Assembly: GCF_000024865.1 (NCBI RefSeq)
Contig: NC_013595.1
Coordinates: forward strand, 4,092,001-4,156,000
DNA: 64,000 bases
Direction: 5' to 3'
Source of the DNA: Streptosporangium roseum DSM 43021
Lineage (GTDB): Bacteria > Actinomycetota > Actinomycetes > Streptosporangiales > Streptosporangiaceae
Shown: positions 25,437 to 32,644 of the stretch, one piece after another
How positions within the stretch are numbered: position 1 is the stretch's first letter
Layout: the number at the start of each line of letters is the position of its first letter
The notes under the pieces: model-generated
What the model saw: the letters and a program-made list of their open reading frames with translations, nothing else
The model's database searches: none
What the model was told of the DNA's origin: nothing
Made by a program: the position numbers and the translations under genes

Positions 25437-26699
25437 TTGAACAGGACCAAGATCCGGGAACGTTTCGCCTGCCAGAAGGTACCCAGGGGAGGAGTGGTCG
25501 TCGCCTCCTCCTTCGGACACCCCGACCGGGGGGTGATCGAGTGTCCGGCCGCGCCGGCCCTGGGCGCGGCGCTGGCCCGCGACGGGCTGCGCGTGCGCTA
25601 CGCGCCGCTGACCGCGGACCCGGCCGGCCGGCCCGCTCCCCGCGGCGGCCACATGCTCGCCGTCTCCTACCTCGAACGCGACGGCCGTGCCGCCGGCCTC
25701 GCGGCCGCCGTCCACCCCGACGATCATGCCGCCACCGAGGTGGTCGGCGACGCGATGAGGCGGTGGGAGGCCGCCATGCGCAGCCGCCGCGTCCTGCTGG
25801 CCGGCACCCGGCCGGCCTGTCCCGGTGCCCGGCGGGCCCTGGAGATCACCCGGGACACGGCCGGCGGCGGCCAGGCGGTGTTCAGCTACGGCCCCGTCAC
25901 CGACGACCCCCACCAGGCCGGGGCCCTGACCCGCGAGGGCGTCACCACGGTCACCGATCTCGACCGGCTCCCGGAGGGGGCCGGCGTCGTCTTTCCCGCC
26001 CACGGCGTGTCCCTGGCGCTGCGCGCCGAAGCCGCCGCCCGTGGCCTGACGATCATCGACGCCACCTGCCCCCTGGTGGCCGCGGCCCACGCCGAGGTGG
26101 CGCGCTTCACCGAACGCGGAGACCTCACCGTCGTGATCGGCAGGTCCGGTGACGCGGCCGTCTCCGCCGTCCTCGGCCAGGCCCCGGAATCGACCGTCCT
26201 GGTGGAGAGCGCCGCCGACGTGGAGCGGCTCCGGCCGGCCGACCCGGAGGCGATCTCCTACCTGGTCCAGACCGGCATCCCCGTCGAGCAGGCCACTCCC
26301 GTCGTCGCCGCCCTCCGCGCCCGCTTCCCCGCCCTGCGCGGTCCCGACCCCGGCGACTTCTGCTATCACGCCTCCGACCGCGCGAGCGCCGTCGCCTCCA
26401 TCACCGGCGCCAGCGATCTCCTGCTCATTGCCGCGGGATCACACTGCCCGGACGCCCGGCACGTCGTCCGCCTCGCCGAGCCGGCCGGCGTCCCGGCGCA
26501 GGTCGTCACCGGCGTCGCCGACCTGTGCCCGGACCGGCTGCGGGAGGCCGCCACCGTCGCTCTCACCAGCGCCCGGTCGGCTCCGGCCGGGCTCTCCGAG
26601 CAGATCGTCACGATCCTGTCCGGCCTGGGCCCTCTCGGCGTCGTCAACCGTCACGTCACCAGCGACATCGTCACCGGCCGGACGCGCGCGCGGGCGTGA
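25437..26699 (+). CDS. degenerate IspH homologue with N-terminal extension
   Basis: The 420-residue protein aligns over about 120-410 with IspH. The three cluster cysteines are kept: Cys128 (TRPACPGARRA), Cys211 (DATCPLVAAAH) and Cys309 (DFCYHASDRA); so is the His of PAHG (189). Other catalytic positions are changed: the VHN histidine aligns with Asp, GHEEVEG becomes GDAAVSA (both the His and the Glu lost), TQTTL becomes VQTGI, and SSNS becomes CPDA. Residues 1-115 are an extension not found in normal IspH, beginning 'VVVASSFGHPDRGVIECPAAPALGAALAR'. It is probably an Fe-S protein with a new role, not an HMBPP reductase. It starts at TTG 25437 with GAGGA upstream, 127 bp after the regulator. 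Confidence 0.82.
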   Translation: MNRTKIRERFACQKVPRGGVVVASSFGHPDRGVIECPAAPALGAALARDGLRVRYAPLTADPAGRPAPRGGHMLAVSYLERDGRAAGLAAAVHPDDHAATEVVGDAMRRWEAAMRSRRVLLAGTRPACPGARRALEITRDTAGGGQAVFSYGPVTDDPHQAGALTREGVTTVTDLDRLPEGAGVVFPAHGVSLALRAEAAARGLTIIDATCPLVAAAHAEVARFTERGDLTVVIGRSGDAAVSAVLGQAPESTVLVESAADVERLRPADPEAISYLVQTGIPVEQATPVVAALRARFPALRGPDPGDFCYHASDRASAVASITGASDLLLIAAGSHCPDARHVVRLAEPAGVPAQVVTGVADLCPDRLREAATVALTSARSAPAGLSEQIVTILSGLGPLGVVNRHVTSDIVTGRTRARA

Positions 26700-26725
26700 C
26701 CGGGGGGGGCCGGGCTCCCGGAGGC

Positions 26726-27754
26726 CTACCCGTACGCCGGGCGGCGTTCCGGGGCGCCGGCCAGGCGGGCCAGGCGGCGGTAGGAGTCGAGCCGCTCGCC
26801 GTGGTCGAAGGTGTTCATGGTGACCAGCACCTCGTCGGCGCCGCTGCGCTCGACCAGCTCCCGCACCGCGGCCGCGACCTCGTCCGGCGTGCCGTGGATC
26901 TGCCCCCGCAACGCCTCCTCGAAGAGGGCGCGTTCCCGGTCGGTCATGTCCATGGCGAGGATCTCCCCGGCGGGGGCGAGCGGCGGGAAGACCCCGTGGG
27001 TGCGGGAGAAGGCGGTCGCCCACGCCTCGGGCACCTGCAGGCGGCGGGCCCGCTCGGCGGTCTCGGCGACCGCGATGTTGGCCGCGACGACGACGTACGG
27101 CCGCGCCGACCAGGCCGAGGGCCGGAAGAGACCGCGATAACGGGTGATCGCCTGCAGCGTGCGCTCCCGGTCGCCTGCCGCCGCGATCACCAGCGGCAGC
27201 CCGTGCTCGGCGGCGATGTCCGCGCCGGCACCCGTGGCGAGCACGTATGCGGGCACCCGCAGACCTTCGGCGGGAAACGCGTGCACGCCCGGATGCGCCT
27301 TCTGGTCACCGGTGAAGTAGCCGAGCAGCTCGGCCAGCTGGTCGCCGAAGCCCTCCGCGTCGTGCTTGTCGTGGCCGAGCGCGCGCCGGATGCCGCCGGT
27401 GAAGCCGACCGAACGGCCCAGGCCCATGTCGATACGGCCCGGGTAGAGCGATTCGAGGACGCCGAACTGCTCGGCGACGACCAGCGGCCGGTGGTTGGGG
27501 AGCATCACGCCGCCGGTGCCGATCCGGATGCGCGAGGTCGCGGCGGCGACGGCGGCGGCCAGGACGGTCGGTGCCGAGCCCGCCACCCCTGGCACCCCGT
27601 GGTGCTCCGACACCCAGAAGCGGTGGTAGCCCAGGGCTTCGGCCTCCTGCGCGAACCTCACGGTGTCGCGCAGTGCCTGCGTGTGGTCGTGCCCCCGGCG
27701 GATGAGGGAGCGATCCAGGATCGAGAGCCGCGTCGTCTGAAGTGCTGCGTTCAC
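26726..27754 (-). CDS. LLM-class flavin-dependent oxidoreductase
   Basis: About 342 residues of the luciferase-like monooxygenase fold. 'RLSILDRSLIRRG' is the usual first strand, 'YHRFWVSEHHGVPGVAGSAP' and 'GTGGVMLPNHRPLVVAEQFGVLESLYPGRIDMGLGR' are hallmark stretches of the bacterial-luciferase-like subgroup. Such enzymes use FMN or F420; no substrate can be assigned. The start is uncertain: GTG at 27754 directly abuts GGGAGG, which is too close, while the ATG at 27844 adds 30 atypical residues and has no clear ribosome-binding site. It converges on the IspH homologue with a 26-bp gap and has a paralogue at 41245-42300. Confidence 0.88.
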   Translation of the reverse strand: MNAALQTTRLSILDRSLIRRGHDHTQALRDTVRFAQEAEALGYHRFWVSEHHGVPGVAGSAPTVLAAAVAAATSRIRIGTGGVMLPNHRPLVVAEQFGVLESLYPGRIDMGLGRSVGFTGGIRRALGHDKHDAEGFGDQLAELLGYFTGDQKAHPGVHAFPAEGLRVPAYVLATGAGADIAAEHGLPLVIAAAGDRERTLQAITRYRGLFRPSAWSARPYVVVAANIAVAETAERARRLQVPEAWATAFSRTHGVFPPLAPAGEILAMDMTDRERALFEEALRGQIHGTPDEVAAAVRELVERSGADEVLVTMNTFDHGERLDSYRRLARLAGAPERRPAYG

Positions 27755-27971
27755 CCTCCCTTCAACATCCTTCTCCGCCGGGGATTCCCCGGCAGGGCTC
27801 CCGGAGGCCCCGGGACACGCGGCCTCGAGGTGTTCTCCGGACATCCGGATGGGGATCGTGAGCGTGAAGGAGGGTGGGCGGGCCTCCGCGCCGAGCCGGC
27901 CCGCCGCGCCGTCGCCGGGGACCGGGAGGGCGCGCGGGCCGCGACCGCGCGAGCCGGGACAATCGTTGACT

Positions 27972-27981
27972 CAAGCGCTTG
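27972..27981. promoter_or_regulatory. CAAGCGCTTG palindrome in a long intergenic region
   Basis: CAAGCGCTTG follows TTGACT and precedes GGCGGATAAT. This looks like a repressor site of TetR or LacI type between promoter-like elements, but the distance between TTGACT and GATAAT is 22 bp, longer than normal. The 725-bp region 27755-28479 holds this site, the promoter at 28418 and no gene that I can support. Confidence 0.35.
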
Positions 27982-28417
27982 GTTGTTTTGGCGGATAATC
28001 CGGAAAGCCCCTCACCTCCGCCGGTGGCCGGAGGCGGCTGGCGGGGATTTCCGCTGGTCGAATTGTTTGTCAAGCGCCCGCGGGGCATCCGTGTCCGGAG
28101 CGGCACGCCGTGGCCCGGCCGGCGGCGCCGTATTAGGCGGGCCGGCGTGTATCCGGCGTGATTGGAATCAACGTGGCGCCATCCGGTGCGTTACGGTCTC
28201 CGGGCGGGAGTCCGGGATTCGGGGAGGGGGCCTTCGTCACCGGTCTGAGCTGCGAGAACAATATTTCCGGGCGATTTTGTGCGCGGTGTTCCGGGGCTGC
28301 GGGATTGCCGTTGATTCACCGGCCGGCGGCTTTTATCACGCGGCGCTTATCTCAACAGATTTTCGTGGATTTGCGATACGAAATCGCCGTCTGACTGAAC
28401 TGTCTGACGCGGAGATA

Positions 28418-28446
28418 TTGACTGGAGATATGCGGCTATCTACTCT
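28418..28446 (+). promoter_or_regulatory. sigma-70-like promoter of the secreted-protein gene
   Basis: TTGACT at 28418-28423 and TACTCT at 28441-28446 are separated by exactly 17 bp and lie 34 bp upstream of the ATG at 28480. The surrounding sequence is much more AT-rich than the window average. Confidence 0.6.
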
Positions 28447-28479
28447 CACGATGTCCGGTAAATTACAGAGGAGTGGCCG

Positions 28480-29178
28480 ATGAAACGCCTCCGAAATCTC
28501 GTTCTCGCCGTGACCGCCGTCGTGCTGGCACTCGCGTTCGTCCCGACCTCCGCTTGGGCGGCCACCACTCAGATCCACAGGAACGACCAGTTCGGCGCGC
28601 TCTACTCCGGCAAGGTCAGGGCGACGCTGCTCGGCAACGTGTCGATCAGCACCACCCTCGCCACCGCCACCTGCAACGTCGGCGTCATCGACGGCACCGT
28701 GCAGTCGAACGGCACCATGCTGAACGTCTCGGCCTACAACTTCAGCAACAGCCCCGGCCCGCAGTGCCCCAACAGCGCCGGCGGCCAGTCCAGCGTGACC
28801 GCGGTCGGGCTCCCCTGGAACGGCGGCAACGTCACCTTCGCCCCGGTCCTCCCCAACGGACGCGACGGCACCATAACCCTCAACAGCGTCAAGGTCACCT
28901 CGTCGAGCACCGGCTGGTTCGGCACCATCAGCTGCACCTACAAGGGTTCCGGCGCCGGCAACAGCATCGTCCTGGACGCCTTCAACTCCACCAACCCCAA
29001 CCGTCCGGTCATCGGGGTGGTCCAGGCCCAGGCCGGGGCGGTCAACTACACCCTCAACAAGGACAGCGGCAGCTTCCTGTGCCCCAGCACGGCCAGCTTC
29101 AGCGCCACCTTCCAGCTTCTCGGTGAGACCGTCGCCAACTCGGGCGTCTACAACCAGAAGCTCCACCTCACCGCCTGA
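28480..29178 (+). CDS. secreted protein of unknown function
   Basis: A 232-residue exported protein with a classical Sec signal peptide (KRLR, then a hydrophobic core, then 'PTSAWA-ATT', cleavage near residue 27). The mature part is rich in Asn, Ser, Thr and Gly, contains four cysteines that could form disulphides (in 'ATCNVG', 'PQCPNS', 'SCTYKG', 'FLCPST'), and looks all-beta ('VTFAPVLPNGRDGTITLNSVKVTSS'). I do not recognise a named family; secreted actinomycete proteins of this kind are common and mostly uncharacterised. GAGGAG precedes the ATG, a promoter lies at 28418-28446 and a strong terminator follows, so it is a single-gene transcript. Confidence 0.82.
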   Translation: MKRLRNLVLAVTAVVLALAFVPTSAWAATTQIHRNDQFGALYSGKVRATLLGNVSISTTLATATCNVGVIDGTVQSNGTMLNVSAYNFSNSPGPQCPNSAGGQSSVTAVGLPWNGGNVTFAPVLPNGRDGTITLNSVKVTSSSTGWFGTISCTYKGSGAGNSIVLDAFNSTNPNRPVIGVVQAQAGAVNYTLNKDSGSFLCPSTASFSATFQLLGETVANSGVYNQKLHLTA

Positions 29179-29231
29179 GATCCGAGCGCCTCCCGGGATC
29201 TCCCGGGCGGCCCCGTCCGCCCGGCAGGGCC

Positions 29232-29267
29232 GGCCCGCCTCTCCCGCACGCGCGGGAGGGGCGGGCC
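29232..29267 (+). terminator. hairpin terminator after the secreted-protein gene
   Basis: Arms 29232-29247 and 29252-29267 pair over 16 bp with one wobble around the loop ACGC, 54 bp after the stop codon. No T-run follows, as is common in high-GC actinomycetes. Confidence 0.7.
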
Positions 29268-29375
29268 GCGACGTATGCGGACCGCGCGCGCCGCGGAGGC
29301 CGGCTGGGGAGGAGTGCGATGGCGGGAGGTCCGACGCCGGGGGAAGGGCGCGGCGGCCCGGTCGCGACGGCCGGG

Positions 29376-30506
29376 TCAGACGCGAGCACACGTGCACGAC
29401 GCCCCCTCGTGGCTGGCGGCCTGACATGTCAGCTCGCGCATGGCCTGGTAGACGCAGAGCAGGGCCCAGATCTCCTGTGCCACCATCTCCGGGCTCCTCG
29501 ACCGCAGCGTGATCGCCGGACCTCTGCGGTCGGAGTGGAGCCAGGCCAGCGCGCTGTCCATGACCCATCGCTCGGCGTAGCGCGCCGCCAGCTCCGACGC
29601 GGACGCCTGCCCGGGGTCGACCAGCGTTGTGATCAGCCATTCCGCGCCGGGAAGGGGGATGACCCGGAGGGGCGCGCCGCCCAGGCCGGCCGGTCTGGAC
29701 AGGTAGGACCCGTCCTCGAAGCTGCGTCCTATCGGCAGCGCGTCGGCCCCGGTGACCCCCCACAACAGGTGCGTGCCGGTCTCGGCCGCCTGGCGCCACA
29801 GTTCGAACCCCCAGCGGCCGGAGCGGGCGAGCAGCAGCATGTCGGACTCCAGGCACCGCAACAGCCTCCGGGCCAGGGTGCGCTCCTCCACGGCGGAGCT
29901 GCCGAACGTCGCGTCGATCAACGCGTGCGTGCCGTTCTCCGCCACGGCCACCACCCGGACGCAGGGGAACCGGGCCGCTCCGTCCGGATAGCCGAACGCC
30001 GAGTTGTCGCGGGTCTCGGGGACCACCAGCGTGGTGCCGTCCATCGTGACCGGCCGGAGGCCGGCCAGCCACGACCGGGAGGCCTGCGGTTCCGCCACGG
30101 GCCCGGTCACCCGGCAGAAGAGCACGCGCAGGGGCTCCGCGCCGAGCCGTGCCCGGGCCCGGCTGATCGCCGAGGCGCTGGGAGGCTCCCAGGTGTAGAC
30201 CCAGCGCGACCGCCATGCAAGCCCGTTCAACAACAGGCGCATGACCTGGTCATAGTTCTTGTCAGAGAACAGGCAAAGGGCCAGCACGTAATAAATCGTC
30301 AGCCGGGCCGGCAGCGCCCGTCGCCGCCTCTCCGCGCATCCGCTGACCCCTATCACCTCGTCGAGCAGCGATATCGGAAAGACCGAGGTGAGAAAACCGA
30401 TCGACAACTGATCTGCCAGCCGCCCATCCTCCGACGGAGTCTTCACAGCGTAACTTTGCCTGAAAGGGGGGCGCGTCACGTTATAAGCAAGTGCCTGTCT
30501 TTTCAA
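29376..30506 (-). CDS. IS4-family transposase relative lacking catalytic residues
   Basis: The 376-residue protein has the IS4 transposase N-terminal domain (about 28-120; 'LTSVFPISLLDEVIG', 'RRRALPARLTIYYVLALCLF', 'PSASAISRARARLG') and part of the RNase-H-like domain. The first Asp is kept ('VTMDGTTLVVPET'), but the second-Asp motif, normally 'LLADRGF', reads 'LLARSGRWG', and the Y-R-E-K signature, normally 'YxERWxIExxxxxxK', reads 'YAERWVMDSALAWLH' with Glu replaced by Asp and Lys by His. The C-terminus is shorter than usual. The frame is nevertheless open throughout. It is either a recently dead transposase or a domesticated DNA-binding protein. It lies 78 bp after a MmyB-like regulator gene on the same strand. 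Confidence 0.8.
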   Translation of the reverse strand: MKRQALAYNVTRPPFRQSYAVKTPSEDGRLADQLSIGFLTSVFPISLLDEVIGVSGCAERRRRALPARLTIYYVLALCLFSDKNYDQVMRLLLNGLAWRSRWVYTWEPPSASAISRARARLGAEPLRVLFCRVTGPVAEPQASRSWLAGLRPVTMDGTTLVVPETRDNSAFGYPDGAARFPCVRVVAVAENGTHALIDATFGSSAVEERTLARRLLRCLESDMLLLARSGRWGFELWRQAAETGTHLLWGVTGADALPIGRSFEDGSYLSRPAGLGGAPLRVIPLPGAEWLITTLVDPGQASASELAARYAERWVMDSALAWLHSDRRGPAITLRSRSPEMVAQEIWALLCVYQAMRELTCQAASHEGASCTCARV

Positions 30507-30584
30507 GCCAACCGCTTCGAGAATGACAAGTGATATGCGCCGGATGAAAGCGCTGTCACAGGCGACACATCGGCACCCGGTGGG

Positions 30585-31478
30585 CTACTCCTCGCGGCCC
30601 TGGCCGTCCTGCCGCAAGGCGGTGACCGGTGGGTGGGGAGCCGTCCAGGTCGCCAGGAGGTGCAGGGCCGCCTCGGAGGGGCTGCCGGGCTCGGTGGTGT
30701 AGACGCACATGGTCTGGTCGGCGTCGCCGGGGAAGGTGACCGACTCGTGGGACAGGACGAGCTCGCCGACGACGGGGTGGTGGTAGCGCCTGGTGCCGTG
30801 GGTGCGTTCGCGCACGTTGTGATCGGCCCACCAGGTACGGAACTCCTCGCTTTTGACGGCGAGTTCGCCGACGAGTTCGGCGAGCTGGGGGTCGTCGGGA
30901 TGGCGTCCTGCGTCCAGGCGGAGGATGGCGACGGTCTCGACGGCGGCGCCGTCCCAGTCGACGTGGAGCTCGCGTGCGGCCTCGTCGAGGAACATGTAGC
31001 GGGCCAGGTTGCGCTCGCGCTGCGGCAGGGCGTCGAAGTCGGTGATCAGTGCGCGGGCGAGGCGGTTGGAGGCCAGGACGTCCATGCGGCGGCCGAGGAT
31101 GAACGCGGGGGCGGCTCCGGCGAGAGCGTCCAGTATGCGGTGCAGCCCGGGGCGCACGCGCTGCGGCCGGGTGGGGGCGCGGCGCCGGGTGGGCCGGGGC
31201 TTGGACCGGCTGAGCTCGAAGAGGTAGGCCCGCTCCACCCCGTCGAGCCGCAGGGCGCGGGCGACGGCGTCCAGGACGCTCTCCGAGACGTTGAGATGAC
31301 GGCCCTGCTCCAGGCGGGTGTAGTAGTCCACGCTGACACCGGCGAGACGGGCCAGCTCCTCCCGGCGCAGACCGGGCACCCGGCGGGTGCCGCCGGTGGC
31401 GGGCACGCCCGCCTGCTGCGGGCTCAGGCGTGCGCGGCGGGTGCGCAGGAACTCCCGGAGCTCGGCGTTGTGGTCCAT
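30585..31478 (-). CDS. XRE-family regulator with MmyB-like ligand-binding domain
   Basis: A 297-residue regulator. Helix-turn-helix at about 35-90 ('LRREELARLAGVSVDYYTRLEQGRHLNVSESVLDAVARALRLD') is followed by the MmyB-like ligand-binding domain (about 110-280; 'DVLASNRLARALITDF', 'NLARYMFLDEAARELHVDW', 'DDPQLAELVGELAVKSEEFRTWWADHNVRE', 'HPVVGELVLSHESVTFPGD'). Such proteins usually control a divergent or adjacent oxidoreductase gene; none is next to it here. GGAGGAC precedes the ATG. It starts 26 bp after the LacI stop on the same strand and may be cotranscribed with it. Confidence 0.9.
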   Translation of the reverse strand: MDHNAELREFLRTRRARLSPQQAGVPATGGTRRVPGLRREELARLAGVSVDYYTRLEQGRHLNVSESVLDAVARALRLDGVERAYLFELSRSKPRPTRRRAPTRPQRVRPGLHRILDALAGAAPAFILGRRMDVLASNRLARALITDFDALPQRERNLARYMFLDEAARELHVDWDGAAVETVAILRLDAGRHPDDPQLAELVGELAVKSEEFRTWWADHNVRERTHGTRRYHHPVVGELVLSHESVTFPGDADQTMCVYTTEPGSPSEAALHLLATWTAPHPPVTALRQDGQGREE

Positions 31479-31504
31479 GTCCTCCAGTGTGCGCCGCCGC
31501 GCGC

Positions 31505-32557
31505 TCAGGCGGACTGGCGGACCACGAGGGTGGGCTCGAAGATGACCGAGGTCACCTGGTGGCCGGGCTGCTCGATGTGGGTCAGCAGCAGGCGCGCCAT
31601 CTCGGCGGCCATGTCCTCGACGGGATGGCGGACCGTGGTGAGCGGCGGCCGGCAGGCCAGTGCGGCGCTGCTGTCGTCGAAGCCGACCACGGCGATGTCG
31701 TCCGGCACCCTGCGGCCGTGGTGGCGCAGTACGAGAAGGGCTCCCTGGGCCATCAGGTCGTTGGCCACGAAGACCCCGTCCACGTCCGGGTGCTCGGCCA
31801 GCAGCCGCTCCATGGCCGCCTCGCCGCTGTCGTGGGTGAAGTTCCCCTCCACGCAGGGGATGTAGGGGTGGCCGTGCGCGGCCATGGCGTCCCGGAAGCC
31901 GGCCAGGCGGTCCTGGCTGGCCGGGACGTCGAGGGGGCCGGAGACGGTCGCGACGCGCCGGCAGCCGCGAGCGACCAGGTGGTCGGCGGCCAGCTTCGCT
32001 CCGGCCCTGTGCGCGACGTCGACGTAACTGATGGGGATGGGCTTGGCGGGCCTGGCGAAGAGGACGGCGGGCAGTCCCGAGCCGGCGAGCAGCCGCGGCA
32101 GCGGGTCCTCGGCGTGGGTGGAGACCAGGACGGCGCCGTCGGCGTTGCCCTGCCGGAGATAGGTGATCACCTGGGCGCGGGCCTCGGGGGTCTCGGCGAA
32201 CATCAGGATCGGGTGGATGCCGCGAGGCCGGAGGAAGCCGACGATGCCGCCGGCCACGCGGCCGAAGAACGGGTCGGCGAAGACCTGGCCGGGGAACGGG
32301 TGCTCCTCGCTCTCCCCGCCCGCTCCGGAGACGACCAGCGCGATCGCCCCGGTGCGCCGCGTGACGAGGGAGCGGGCCGCCTGGTTGGGGACGTAGCCGG
32401 TGGTGGAGATGGCCTGCCTGACCGTCTCCTGGATCGCGGGGTCGACGTTGCGGATGCCGTTGATCACCCGGGAGACGGTGGCGCGGGAGACGCCCGCCAC
32501 TCGGGCCACGTCTTCCAGCGTGGGAGACCCCGAGGCCAGCGGGAGATCTTCGTTCAT
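31505..32557 (-). CDS. LacI-family carbohydrate repressor
   Basis: A 350-residue LacI/GalR regulator. The DNA-binding helix-turn-helix and hinge are at 13-70 ('TLEDVARVAGVSRATVSRVINGIRNVDPAIQETV', 'GYVPNQAARSL'), and the rest is a periplasmic-binding-protein-like sugar sensor ('DGVFVANDLMAQGALLVLRHHGRRVPDDIAVVGFDD'). A perfect GGAGAGCGCTCTCC palindrome, typical of LacI operators, lies 21 bp upstream of its start and recurs before the GH3, DUF1996 and GH16-like genes, so this protein probably represses itself and that glycan regulon. The ATG at 32557 was chosen because the HTH begins shortly after. Confidence 0.92.
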   Translation of the reverse strand: MNEDLPLASGSPTLEDVARVAGVSRATVSRVINGIRNVDPAIQETVRQAISTTGYVPNQAARSLVTRRTGAIALVVSGAGGESEEHPFPGQVFADPFFGRVAGGIVGFLRPRGIHPILMFAETPEARAQVITYLRQGNADGAVLVSTHAEDPLPRLLAGSGLPAVLFARPAKPIPISYVDVAHRAGAKLAADHLVARGCRRVATVSGPLDVPASQDRLAGFRDAMAAHGHPYIPCVEGNFTHDSGEAAMERLLAEHPDVDGVFVANDLMAQGALLVLRHHGRRVPDDIAVVGFDDSSAALACRPPLTTVRHPVEDMAAEMARLLLTHIEQPGHQVTSVIFEPTLVVRQSA

Positions 32558-32577
32558 ACGGTCTTTATAGCATAGCC

Positions 32578-32591
32578 GGAGAGCGCTCTCC
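32578..32591. promoter_or_regulatory. LacI-type operator, copy 1 (lacI promoter)
   Basis: GGAGAGCGCTCTCC, a perfect 14-bp palindrome with the central CG step of LacI operators, 21 bp upstream of the lacI start. It implies autoregulation. Confidence 0.85.
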
Positions 32592-32610
32592 AAAGGATCT
32601 CCCGGCCCTC

Positions 32611-32640
32611 GGGGGACGCCTCCGGCCGCCGCCGTCCCCC
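32611..32640 (-). terminator. hairpin after the GH3 gene
   Basis: GGGGGACG (32611-32618) pairs perfectly with CGTCCCCC (32633-32640) around a 14-base loop, directly after the stop of the minus-strand GH3 gene. Confidence 0.55.
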
Positions 32641-32644
32641 AGGC

